Positions 1 to 7,861 of a stretch of DNA of 46,965 nt are shown piece by piece (within the stretch, counting starts at the first letter, position 1; every line of letters begins with the position of its first letter). This DNA comes from Streptococcus cristatus (GTDB lineage: Bacteria; Bacillota; Bacilli; Lactobacillales; Streptococcaceae), in assembly GCF_003943815.1 (NCBI RefSeq), contig NZ_RJNA01000009.1, forward strand, positions 22,609 through 69,573. The letters run 5' to 3'. A program made the translations under genes and the position numbers. The notes under the pieces were generated by a model. That model ran no database searches. It was not told the origin of the DNA and saw only the letters and a list, made by a program, of their open reading frames with translations.

Positions 1-1253
1 GCCAACATCTTAGTACCATTGATATCACCTGGTGCGTAGATACCTGGAACAGAAGTTTCCATGTATTCGTTGACCTTGATACGTCCACGATCCAATTCAA
101 ACTCAACATCTCCAATACCTTCAAGGTCTGGAACACGACCAATTGAGAGAAGAGCTTTGCTTGCGATGATATCATCTTTACCTTCAACCTTGATACGAAG
201 GTGACCATTTTCCTCGATGATTTCTTGGAGCTTTGTGCCTGTCAAGATAGTCATGCCTTTGCGTTCCAAAATCAAGCGAAGATTCTTAGACACTTCCGCA
301 TCCATAGCTGGAACAATACGGTCCATCATTTCGATAACAGTTACTTTTGAACCAAATGTCATGAAGGCCTGACCGAGTTCGATACCGACAACTCCACCAC
401 CGATGATTACGAGGCTTTCTGGCACTTCGTTCATTTCAAGAATGTCATCGCTGGTCATCACAAGTGATGATTCCATACCAGGAACGTTAATCTTGCTAAC
501 TTTTGAACCACCAGCAAGGATGATCTTTTTGGTTTCAAGCAATTCTGAACCATTTACCAGTACATTCTTGTCTTTAGTAATGGTACCCACACCCTTATGA
601 ACATCTACGCCATAGCTGCGGAGAAGACCAGCAACTCCACCAACCAAGGTATTAACAACTTTAGACTTGGTTGCCAGGAGCTTGTCCATATCAACAGTAA
701 AGTTTGGATTTTCAATGACAATACCACGATTTGCTGCATGACCGATATTTTCGATAATTTCAGCATTGTGGAGGTAAGTCTTAGTTGGGATACAGCCACG
801 GTTCAAGCAAGTTCCGCCGAGTTCAGACTTCTCAACCAAGGCAATCTTGCCACCAAGTTGAGCCGCTTTGATGGCAGCTACGTATCCAGCAGGGCCACCA
901 CCGATAACAACGATATCGTAAGCATCATCGCTCTTACCATCTTCATTTGAGGCACTTGCTGCAGGTGCAGGGCTAGCTGCTGGCGCTGCTGCTCCTGCTG
1001 TTGGGATATTTTCGCCTTCTTCACCAAGGTAACCGATAACTTCCGTTACAGGGACAGTTTCGCCATCACCCTTTAGAATGGCAATCAGGTAGCCATCTTC
1101 TTCTGCTTCCAATTCCATGCTGACCTTGTCAGTCATGATTTCCAAAAGGATTTCCCCTTCTTTGACAAATTCGCCGACTTTTTTATTCCATTGGACAATT
1201 TGTCCTTCGGTCATATCCACGCCGGCTTTTGGCATAATTACTTCTAAAGCCAT
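1..1253 (-). CDS. lpdA: Dihydrolipoamide dehydrogenase (E3) with N-terminal lipoyl domain, partial
   Basis: E3 of the 2-oxoacid/acetoin dehydrogenase complex; it reoxidises dihydrolipoamide and reduces NAD+ through FAD. Reading the minus strand from the ATG at 1253 gives about 417 residues before the window ends, so the C-terminal dimerisation domain is missing. Residues 1-80 are a biotinyl/lipoyl domain with the lipoylation motif TDKVSME (Lys43). An Ala/Pro-rich linker follows, then the FAD dinucleotide motif VVIGGGPAGYVAA, the redox disulfide GGTCLNRGCIPTK and a second Rossmann motif IIGGGVVGIELG. It is last in the acoABC-lpdA operon, 72 bp after E2. The pneumococcal orthologue is known to carry its own lipoyl domain. 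Function is certain; whether the complex prefers acetoin or pyruvate is not. Confidence 0.95.
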   Translation of the reverse strand, partial: MALEVIMPKAGVDMTEGQIVQWNKKVGEFVKEGEILLEIMTDKVSMELEAEEDGYLIAILKGDGETVPVTEVIGYLGEEGENIPTAGAAAPAASPAPAASASNEDGKSDDAYDIVVIGGGPAGYVAAIKAAQLGGKIALVEKSELGGTCLNRGCIPTKTYLHNAEIIENIGHAANRGIVIENPNFTVDMDKLLATKSKVVNTLVGGVAGLLRSYGVDVHKGVGTITKDKNVLVNGSELLETKKIILAGGSKVSKINVPGMESSLVMTSDDILEMNEVPESLVIIGGGVVGIELGQAFMTFGSKVTVIEMMDRIVPAMDAEVSKNLRLILERKGMTILTGTKLQEIIEENGHLRIKVEGKDDIIASKALLSIGRVPDLEGIGDVEFELDRGRIKVNEYMETSVPGIYAPGDINGTKML

Positions 1254-1294
1254 TTTTCTTTCCTTTTCTAATTAGTTCTTCATTTGCTGAGCGA

Positions 1295-1321
1295 TTCTTT
1301 GCTTTTCAGACTAGCAAAGAA
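1295..1321 (-). other. Intercistronic hairpin between E2 and E3 genes
   Basis: Perfect 9-bp inverted repeat (TTCTTTGCT / AGCAAAGAA, 9-nt loop) in the 72-bp gap between acoC and lpdA. No T-tract follows, so an RNA processing or stability element is more likely than a terminator. That role is inferred. Confidence 0.4.
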
Positions 1322-1325
1322 AATC

Positions 1326-2369
1326 TTATACCAACATTGAAATTGGGTCTTCAATCAGAGCTTTCAAGTCCTTCATAAACTTAGCTCCTGCCATTCCATC
1401 AACTACACGGTGGTCAATGGTCAAGCCCAAGCTCATAATTGGACGGATAACGATTTCTCCATTCACAACGACAGGTTTTTCAACCGTTGAGCTGACACCT
1501 AAGATAGCAGAGTTTGGCTGGTTGATGATTGGTCCAAAAGACTGTACACCAAACATTCCCAAGTTACTAATTGTGAAGGTCGAGTTTTGTAGCTCGCTCG
1601 GTGCCAACTTACCATCCAAGGTACGTCCAATTACATCTTTAAAGGCTACTACAAGCTCGGATAGGCTCATTTTTTCAGCGTTGTAGACGACTGGTGTCAT
1701 CAGGCCATTGTCCATACCAACCGCCATAGCCAAATTCACATAATTGTGAGTGATGATCGTCTTACCTTCGTCCGTCAATGAAGCGTTGAGATAAGGGTGC
1801 TTCATCAATGTCTTGACAACAGCAAGAGAAAGCAGGTCTGTCACAGTTACTTTCTTGCCAGTTGCTTCCATGATTGGCTCTAGCACTTTTTTACGCAAGG
1901 CCAGCATTTCTGTCATATCGGCATCGTAGTTGAGAGTGAAGGTTGGTGCCGTCAGGTAAGATTCTACCATCCGTTGTGCGATAACCTTCCGCATAGGCGT
2001 CATTGGAATCCGCTCGATTTCACCGTAAGGAGTGAGGTTGTCTGGAACTTCTTCCACTTTCTCGATTTGAGCAGGAGACTTAATCGTATCCGACTCAATA
2101 TTTTCAGGCAGAAAGGCAAGGACGTCTTTTTTCATAATCTTGCCACGATGGCCAGTTCCTTGAATTTCTTGCCAAGCGATATTATGTTCTTGGGCAATTC
2201 GTTTTGCCAGTGGTGAAATCCGCACCACGTTTGTATCTTTATAAGTTTCCACGTCTTCTTTGTGGACACGACCGTTTGCGCCTGAGCCAGAAACATCATA
2301 GAGGTTGATTCCCAAATCATCCGCTAACTTTCTAGCAGCAGGAGTCGCTCTTAGCTTATCATCAGCCAT
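1326..2369 (-). CDS. acoC: Dihydrolipoamide acyltransferase (E2) with two subunit-binding domains and no lipoyl domain
   Basis: E2 core of the dehydrogenase complex; it moves the acyl group from lipoamide to CoA. The 347 residues contain two peripheral subunit-binding domains in tandem: about residues 7-42 (TPAARKLADD...GANGRVHKEDV) and 51-87 (ISPLAKRIAQ...GHRGKIMKKDV). The catalytic acyltransferase domain follows, with the C-terminal motif TIDHRVVDG supplying His and Asp. There is no lipoyl domain, which normally occupies the E2 N-terminus; the only lipoyl domain seen in this operon is on E3. The ATG is preceded by GGAGAGG. The reading frame is intact, so this is an architecture and not a truncation. 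Acetoin versus pyruvate specificity cannot be read from sequence. Confidence 0.92.
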   Translation of the reverse strand: MADDKLRATPAARKLADDLGINLYDVSGSGANGRVHKEDVETYKDTNVVRISPLAKRIAQEHNIAWQEIQGTGHRGKIMKKDVLAFLPENIESDTIKSPAQIEKVEEVPDNLTPYGEIERIPMTPMRKVIAQRMVESYLTAPTFTLNYDADMTEMLALRKKVLEPIMEATGKKVTVTDLLSLAVVKTLMKHPYLNASLTDEGKTIITHNYVNLAMAVGMDNGLMTPVVYNAEKMSLSELVVAFKDVIGRTLDGKLAPSELQNSTFTISNLGMFGVQSFGPIINQPNSAILGVSSTVEKPVVVNGEIVIRPIMSLGLTIDHRVVDGMAGAKFMKDLKALIEDPISMLV

Positions 2370-2525
2370 GACCTCTCCAATTCTAATTATGATACTAAGG
2401 GCACTGACTGCAAAGAAAAAATAGTTTCAATTCCTTCCAGTCGTAACCCTACAAGTTGTTTTAGTGCTATTTGTAACGACTATCAGCCATCACAAACGTT
2501 TTAACATCTTTGACCCTCTACACAA

Positions 2526-2561
2526 GATTAGATTACATAAAATAATCTATGTAATCTAATC
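2526..2561 (-). other. Large hairpin in the acoB-acoC gap
   Basis: Perfect 14-bp inverted repeat (GATTAGATTACATA / TATGTAATCTAATC) with an 8-nt loop. It lies just after acoB in a 220-bp gap that is unusually long for adjacent subunit genes. No U-tract follows on the minus strand. It may be a processing site, a 3'-end stabiliser for acoAB mRNA or a protein-binding dyad. I see no other gene in the rest of the gap (2370-2589). Confidence 0.5.
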
Positions 2562-2589
2562 CACGAGAAAGCCTTTTCTTTATTATACC

Positions 2590-3582
2590 TTATTCTTTAT
2601 GATATGTCTTCCGAATAGCGTCTTTGATGCTTTCAACAGTCGGAATCATCGCGTTTTCCAAGTTTTGTGCATAAGGCATTGGGACATCTTCACCTGCACA
2701 ACGGCGGATTGGTGCATCTAGATAGTCAAATGCTTCAGACTCAGCAATAATCGCTGAAATTTCACCAATGAAACCGCTAGTTTTGTGAGCATCATTGACC
2801 AGAACGACCTTACCAGTCTTCTTAACAGAATTGATGATAATATCCTTATCAAGCGGCACCAATGTACGTGGGTCAACGACTTCTACAGAAATACCTTCTT
2901 CTTCCAATTCTTCAGCCGCCTGCATGACACGACGCAGCATTTTTCCGTAGGTAACAACTGTTACGTCGGTACCTTCTTTTTTGATTTCACCAACGCCAAG
3001 CGGAATAACATACTCAGGATCGACTGGCACTTCGCCTTTTTGATTAAATTCAGACTTGTATTCCAAGATAATGACTGGGTTATTATCTCGAATAGAAGCT
3101 TTGAGGAGGCCTTTCATATCAGCAGGCGTGCCCGGAGCTACCACCTTAAGACCTGGAATGTGGGTAAACCAAGATTCCAAAGACTGTGAGTGCTGAGCTG
3201 CAGAGCCAACTCCGTTACCAGCCGCACAACGAATGGTCATCGGAACTTGCCCTTTCCCTCCAAACATGTAGCGCGTTTTAGCTGCTTGGTTGACGATATT
3301 ATCCATGGCAATCACAGCGAAGTCCATGAAGGTCATATCGACGATTGGACGAAGGCCAGTCATGGCAGCCCCTGCTGCTGCACCTGAGATGGCCGCTTCT
3401 GAAATGGGACAGTCGCGTACACGCTCAGGTCCAAACTCTTCCAGCATACCAACAGATGTTCCGAAGTCTCCACCGAAAACTCCGACATCCTCTCCCATCA
3501 AGAGTACATTTTCATCGCGACGCATCTCCTCAGACATAGCGAGGATAATGGTGTCACGAAAAGACATAGTTTTAGTTTCCAT
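2590..3582 (-). CDS. acoB: 2-oxoacid/acetoin dehydrogenase E1 beta subunit
   Basis: Beta subunit (330 aa) of the thiamine-diphosphate dependent E1 heterotetramer. It shows the usual transketolase-like order: N-terminal pyrimidine-binding domain (MSEEMRRDENVLLMGEDVG, with the conserved Glu that activates ThDP), the segment ISEAAISGAAAGAAMTGLRP, and the C-terminal transketolase domain with VVDPRTLVPLD. It starts 18 bp after acoA, so the two E1 subunits are co-transcribed. Length is typical for the family. Confidence 0.93.
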   Translation of the reverse strand: METKTMSFRDTIILAMSEEMRRDENVLLMGEDVGVFGGDFGTSVGMLEEFGPERVRDCPISEAAISGAAAGAAMTGLRPIVDMTFMDFAVIAMDNIVNQAAKTRYMFGGKGQVPMTIRCAAGNGVGSAAQHSQSLESWFTHIPGLKVVAPGTPADMKGLLKASIRDNNPVIILEYKSEFNQKGEVPVDPEYVIPLGVGEIKKEGTDVTVVTYGKMLRRVMQAAEELEEEGISVEVVDPRTLVPLDKDIIINSVKKTGKVVLVNDAHKTSGFIGEISAIIAESEAFDYLDAPIRRCAGEDVPMPYAQNLENAMIPTVESIKDAIRKTYHKE

Positions 3583-3600
3583 TTTGATTTTCTCCTCTCT

Positions 3601-4569
3601 TTAATCTGCGTAAATATCTTCAAAGGCAGATTCAAGCGGCGGGAATGGGCTCTCTTCTGCAAACTTAACAGATGTTTCTACTGCTTCTTTGACTTGTGCT
3701 TGAATTTCTTCCAATTCTTCTGCACTTGCAATATTGTTTTCAATGAGGTATTTGCGAAGATTTTCGATTGGGTCTTTTTGTTTCCACAATTCCACTTCTT
3801 CACGAGTACGATATTTACCAGGGTCAGATGATGAGTGACCAAGCCAGCGATAAGTGATACTTTCGATCAAGACTGGTCCTTTACCACTACGAACGTGCTC
3901 GACAGCCTTTTGGAAGCCTTCATAGACATCCAGAACATTATTTCCGTCTTCGATGAACATGCCTGGAATACCATATGCAGCGCTACGTTGATGGATATGT
4001 TCTAAATTGGTCATTTTCTTAATGTCAGCAGAAATTCCATAACCATTATTGATGCAGTAGAAAATAACTGGCAGATTCCAGATAGAAGCCATGTTAACTG
4101 CTTCGTGGAAAACACCTTCGTTGGTCGCACCGTCACCAAAGAAGCAGACAACAATCTTGCCTGTCTTCTGCATTTGCTGAGTAAGAGCCGCACCGACAGC
4201 AATCCCCATACCGCCACCTACGATACCATTAGCACCAAGGTTTCCAGCGTCCAGATCGGCAATATGCATAGAGCCGCCTTTCCCTTTACAAGTACCATTG
4301 TACTTACCAAGGATCTCGGCCATCATACCATTTAGGTCAATGCCCTTGGCAATGGCTTGACCATGTCCACGGTGATTAGAAGTGATTAAATCATCCGGAT
4401 TTAAAGCTAACATTGCACCAACGTTGGCCGCTTCTTCACCCACTGAAAAGTGAGTCATGCCTGGAACTTTCCCTTTTTTTACAAGTTGTGCAATTTTTAA
4501 GTCCATACGACGGATTTCTTCCATCTTACGAAACATCTCTAATAAGAGAGATTTATCTAAAGTTGCCAT
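3601..4569 (-). CDS. acoA: 2-oxoacid/acetoin dehydrogenase E1 alpha subunit
   Basis: Alpha subunit (322 aa) of the E1 component; it binds ThDP and Mg2+ and decarboxylates or cleaves the substrate. The ThDP motif begins at GDGATNEGVFHEA and ends about 30 residues later at the paired Asn of YCINNGYG. The phosphorylation-loop region YRWLGHSSSDPGKYR is typical of E1 alpha. First gene of the acoABC-lpdA operon, with a consensus promoter about 150 bp upstream. Streptococcal homologues are annotated variously as acetoin or pyruvate dehydrogenase; the substrate is uncertain. Confidence 0.93.
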   Translation of the reverse strand: MATLDKSLLLEMFRKMEEIRRMDLKIAQLVKKGKVPGMTHFSVGEEAANVGAMLALNPDDLITSNHRGHGQAIAKGIDLNGMMAEILGKYNGTCKGKGGSMHIADLDAGNLGANGIVGGGMGIAVGAALTQQMQKTGKIVVCFFGDGATNEGVFHEAVNMASIWNLPVIFYCINNGYGISADIKKMTNLEHIHQRSAAYGIPGMFIEDGNNVLDVYEGFQKAVEHVRSGKGPVLIESITYRWLGHSSSDPGKYRTREEVELWKQKDPIENLRKYLIENNIASAEELEEIQAQVKEAVETSVKFAEESPFPPLESAFEDIYAD

Positions 4570-4670
4570 TTCTTTGCCTTTCTAAAACCCCATTCAATCG
4601 TGTGTACGGGCAACTGCAACTGTTTAAGTTGAACTAGGACACATGAATATTCCAAGCGCTCTAGCTGTCC

Positions 4671-4687
4671 TATCATTCCGAATGATA
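4671..4687 (-). promoter_or_regulatory. Dyad in the aco operon leader
   Basis: Inverted repeat TATCATT-CCG-AATGATA, about 25-40 nt downstream of the predicted aco start site. It could be a short leader hairpin or an operator. No regulator is assigned. Confidence 0.3.
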
Positions 4688-4717
4688 CAGGGTATAAGCA
4701 TTATTTATTTCCCTTCT

Positions 4718-4746
4718 ATTCTAACGAATATTGTAAGCACTGTCAA
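4718..4746 (-). promoter_or_regulatory. Promoter of the aco operon
   Basis: On the minus strand, TTGACA, a 17-nt spacer, then TAGAAT: a near-consensus sigma-A promoter. The start site would be near 4711, giving a leader of about 140 nt before acoA. Confidence 0.75.
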
Positions 4747-4776
4747 AGTTTTTGCTCAAATTTTTTCACAAAGAAA

Positions 4777-4805
4777 AATCAGCATATCGCATAGATACGC
4801 TGATT
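4777..4805 (-). terminator. Terminator after the ATP-grasp gene
   Basis: Minus-strand hairpin AATCAGCGTAT / ATATGCTGATT (one G-U pair, 7-nt loop) followed by TTTTTC. It ends the esterase/ATP-grasp operon, about 160 nt past its last stop codon. Nothing else is evident in 4806-4960. Confidence 0.7.
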
Positions 4806-4960
4806 GATAAAATAAAAATAAATATTTCACAAACTATCATTCTTAGATTTTTTGAATGGTTCAATAGATTCAAAACTATCTTCTCATTCTATTTCCGCAA
4901 CATTATTATATATGCTGACTGGATGTTCACCGCTGTAAGGAAACTTTTTACTATAAAAGA

Positions 4961-6127
4961 TCATTCTGCTTTCTTTCCAAAGTCAGCAATCATCTCTTCC
5001 ATCTGCTCTCGACTTGGAGTGGTCAGCATGTAGAGGTAGTCACCTTGCAACTCTGCGAAGGCTGCTGGCATGTCTTTTTTGACTTTAAAGTTATCTCGAT
5101 ACTTCTCTAACAACTCCGCCTCTGAATAGGCATAATGTGAGCTTGCGCGACGAGACGTTGCCAGACAGAATAACGGCTCCATGTCTGACTCAGGGAAGGG
5201 CTCACCCGAAACAATATTCGCGTATCCACGATAGAGATCAATCGAATGAGCATAATTATAAACATCAATGGTGAAACCACCTGCTGGACGGTTATTGTAT
5301 TCGATAGCTATGTAATCATCGTCTTTACGGAAAAATTCGATATGGAAAAAGCGCTCTTTCATGCCAAATTCTTGGACGATGGCTTCCCCATAAGCACGAA
5401 GTTTTGGATCCATCTCCTTGAGGACATAGTATGAATTATCCATTTTATAAAGCATGAGGTCTAGCGGTGTGTAGGCGTAGTCGAAAGTCGTTGAAAAGAC
5501 TATATTTCCTTCGGAATCAATCAGGCCATCAAACGTACAGATCTCGCTAGAAGTCACAAATTTTTCAAAGAAATAGACAGTTTCCTGATCCCACTCAGCC
5601 TTGAAATGCTCGACATCTGCAGCTGTTTCAATTTTAAACGTGGCTGCAGCTCCTACCCCATTGTCTGGCTTGGCAATCAGAGGCAGGCCGATTTTTTTGA
5701 CAGCCTGATCCACGTCCGATAGATTTTCGATAACTTGGCCTGGAACGACTGGCACACCAGCTTTCTGGAAGAGTTTCTTCATTTCAGACTTGAATTTGGT
5801 CTTTTTCAGGTCATTTGGCTTGGCTCCAAAAACGTTAAATTGTTCCCGCAACTGGGCATCTTGCTCCAGCCAATATTCATTATGAGATTCAATGCGGTCA
5901 ATTGGTCCATGTTTGTAGAAAAGGAAGGCTACCGCACGTTTAACTTCGTCCAAATTTTCCAAATTGTCAACACGGAAATACTCTGTCAAAGCGTTCTGGA
6001 GACCTGGGCCCAACTGCTCATAGGGCTCCTGTCCGATACCAAGCACTGTAATACCCTTGTTAGCCAGCTCAATCGTAAACTGCTGGAAATTTTCTGGATA
6101 ATAAGGTGAAATAACAATATAATTCAT
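4961..6127 (-). CDS. ATP-grasp ligase of unknown substrate
   Basis: 388-aa ATP-grasp enzyme related to carbamoyl-phosphate-synthase large-chain and D-Ala-ligase folds. An N-terminal Rossmann-like region (MNYIVISPYYPENF) precedes the ATP-grasp domain. The nucleotide loop is LIAKPDNGVGAAAT near residue 153, and the metal-binding motif IEYNNRPAGGF is near residue 275. Members of this fold join a carboxylate to an amine or thiol using ATP. Last of a three-gene operon after two alpha/beta-hydrolase esterases; the gap to the preceding gene is 27 bp. A peptide-like or amide metabolite made here and trimmed by the esterases is possible, but this is inference and the substrate is unknown. Confidence 0.75.
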   Translation of the reverse strand: MNYIVISPYYPENFQQFTIELANKGITVLGIGQEPYEQLGPGLQNALTEYFRVDNLENLDEVKRAVAFLFYKHGPIDRIESHNEYWLEQDAQLREQFNVFGAKPNDLKKTKFKSEMKKLFQKAGVPVVPGQVIENLSDVDQAVKKIGLPLIAKPDNGVGAAATFKIETAADVEHFKAEWDQETVYFFEKFVTSSEICTFDGLIDSEGNIVFSTTFDYAYTPLDLMLYKMDNSYYVLKEMDPKLRAYGEAIVQEFGMKERFFHIEFFRKDDDYIAIEYNNRPAGGFTIDVYNYAHSIDLYRGYANIVSGEPFPESDMEPLFCLATSRRASSHYAYSEAELLEKYRDNFKVKKDMPAAFAELQGDYLYMLTTPSREQMEEMIADFGKKAE

Positions 6128-6154
6128 AGTAAGACTTCCTTTCTACTTAACATT

Positions 6155-6895
6155 TTAGAGGTTTAACTGGCTCAAGAAATAAGGCATCTGCTTGCGCCAC
6201 CAAATCCAATCATGAGAGACATCATGGCCCCATTCAGCAAACCAAGCTGGAATATTTTTGTGCTCGCAGGCTTCTTTCAGTGTGTAGAATGAAGGCAGGC
6301 CATCCTGCTCCCAGTCGCCCAAACCAGTACAAACAATAATATCAGCTTGTCGATAGCGGTCAATAAACCAACCATCATTTTGATTCCATATATAGTCAGC
6401 TGGTGAGTTTTGATAAATGGCTTCGTCGTTCAAATTGTCACCGACAAAGAAACGTGCATCATAGACACCACTGAGGGCGATTACTTTATTGAAAACATCT
6501 GGATGCTGGAGGAAGAAATTGACGGCATGATAAGCGCCCATAGAGCAGCCTGTCGTCATCATTGGATCAAACCAGCCTGTCTTATGTTTGATAAAAGGAA
6601 TCGCCTCTTCAATAACATAACGCTCATAAGCACGGTGCATCTCAGCACGGTCATGGGGATGTTTCCAGTCCGCCAGCCAGCTTTCGCTATCTACGCTACT
6701 TAAGGTAAAAAATTGCACCTTCCCTGTCTCGATGAACCAAGAGCAGGCCTCAATCATGCCGAAGTCAGCATATTCATTGTGAGAACCACCTGACGAGGCA
6801 AATACTACCACTGGAACGCCAGCATGACCGTAACGATTGATATACATTTCACGGTTCAAATGACCGCTCCAATGACTTAAAAATTCTACATGCAT
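6155..6895 (-). CDS. Putative esterase (alpha/beta hydrolase, Esterase D/PHB-depolymerase-like)
   Basis: About 246 aa when started at the ATG at 6895, which has AAAGGAG six bases upstream; an in-frame start 11 codons earlier lacks a Shine-Dalgarno. The nucleophile elbow is GCSMG (TTGCSMGAYHAVNFF) and the likely catalytic His is in EWGHDVSHDW near the C-terminus. No signal peptide is seen, so it is probably cytoplasmic. It lies 26 bp after another esterase gene and 27 bp before the ATP-grasp gene. The substrate is unknown; similar proteins are labelled putative esterase. Confidence 0.75.
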   Translation of the reverse strand: MHVEFLSHWSGHLNREMYINRYGHAGVPVVVFASSGGSHNEYADFGMIEACSWFIETGKVQFFTLSSVDSESWLADWKHPHDRAEMHRAYERYVIEEAIPFIKHKTGWFDPMMTTGCSMGAYHAVNFFLQHPDVFNKVIALSGVYDARFFVGDNLNDEAIYQNSPADYIWNQNDGWFIDRYRQADIIVCTGLGDWEQDGLPSFYTLKEACEHKNIPAWFAEWGHDVSHDWIWWRKQMPYFLSQLNL

Positions 6896-6921
6896 TTGTT
6901 TTCTCCTTTTAGCTTCTTTTC

Positions 6922-7746
6922 CTACCACTTTTCACTGATAAAGCGGAAACAGTCAGGTAGATTTTCCGCCCAGTCCACTTCATTGTGAATCGCTCCAGAT
7001 TGGATTTTAATGTGCAGATTGTCCAGCACCACACCAGCAGCAATCAGCTGACGGTAATAACTGAGTGAAGAATCAATATAGGCTTGTTTGATATTGCCTG
7101 CCATGAGGGTCTTGTCAGTATCATCAGCTTCCTCTGTTCCAACATAGATGAAAACTCGCTGGTCTGGATGCAACTTCTGACGCTCTATGTAACGGTCAAA
7201 AGCTTCTTGGTGGAGCCAGTTGGCCGATGAAAAAACACCTAGACAGCCGACCTGATCCTGATATTCAATGCCGATAAACTGGGTAATATTGCCCCCCAGT
7301 GAAGAACCAATCATAGCCGTATGCTGGCGGTCAGGCTTAGTCCGATAGTTTTCGTCAATAAAAGGTTTGACGACATCCATGACAAACTCTGCGTACTCTG
7401 TGCCCTTGCCGCCAAACTGGACACCAGGAATATTGGACTCCTGAAACTTCCAAGCGGAATACTCATCCATCCGTCGTGGTCCATCATTATCAATGGCCAC
7501 GACTATCATTTTTTCAATATCGGGATTGCGCTTGATTGTTGGAATCACTTTCCAAGAATGCCCACTGAAAGACTCCTTGCTATAGAGGACATTTTGTCCA
7601 TCGTGAAAATAGACGACAGGATAGGTTTTTTTAGTATCTTGTTCATAATTTTTAGGGAGCAGCACTCGCACGCGCCGTTTTTGTTTGGTGTAAGGAACTA
7701 CCAACTCATGAGTTTTCATATCAAGATAGAAATAGGATTTATTCAT
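6922..7746 (-). CDS. Putative esterase (enterochelin-esterase-like alpha/beta hydrolase)
   Basis: About 274 aa from the ATG at 7746; a TTG eight codons upstream is also in frame but has no better ribosome site. The region PVVYFHDGQNVLY precedes the nucleophile elbow GSSLG (AMIGSSLGGNITQF), and a candidate catalytic His sits in GAIHNEVDW. No export signal. First gene of the esterase-esterase-ATP-grasp operon, behind an extended -10 promoter. Sequence similarity between the two esterases is limited, so they are probably not a recent duplication. Substrate unknown. Confidence 0.72.
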   Translation of the reverse strand: MNKSYFYLDMKTHELVVPYTKQKRRVRVLLPKNYEQDTKKTYPVVYFHDGQNVLYSKESFSGHSWKVIPTIKRNPDIEKMIVVAIDNDGPRRMDEYSAWKFQESNIPGVQFGGKGTEYAEFVMDVVKPFIDENYRTKPDRQHTAMIGSSLGGNITQFIGIEYQDQVGCLGVFSSANWLHQEAFDRYIERQKLHPDQRVFIYVGTEEADDTDKTLMAGNIKQAYIDSSLSYYRQLIAAGVVLDNLHIKIQSGAIHNEVDWAENLPDCFRFISEKW

Positions 7747-7781
7747 TTTCAGAAAACTTTCTATTTTCAAAATTTTTATTT

Positions 7782-7790
7782 ATTATATCA
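7782..7790 (-). promoter_or_regulatory. Extended -10 promoter of the esterase operon
   Basis: TGATATAAT on the minus strand, 36 bp before the first esterase start. No good -35 is present because the trmFO terminator occupies that place. Confidence 0.5.
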
Positions 7791-7800
7791 CAAATTAAGC

Positions 7801-7828
7801 AAAAAAGTTAGGAAATTCCTAACTTTTT
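7801..7828 (-). terminator. Terminator after trmFO
   Basis: Near-palindromic AAAAAGTTAGGAA / TTCCTAACTTTTT with a tiny loop. A T-rich run follows on the minus strand, 34 bp past the trmFO stop. Confidence 0.7.
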
Positions 7829-7861
7829 AATGATTTTTATTAGATAATGATAGAAAATAGA

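Noticed and set aside
1326..2369. E2 as a truncated or frameshifted gene missing its lipoyl domain
   Set aside because: The frame starts with a good ribosome site and a complete binding domain, and E3 carries a lipoyl domain, so the short form is functional architecture.
4765..4832. Rex sites (TTTCACAAA twice) upstream of the aco promoter
   Set aside because: Both lack a convincing left half-site and sit far upstream of, or within, the terminator/3' region of the ATP-grasp gene.
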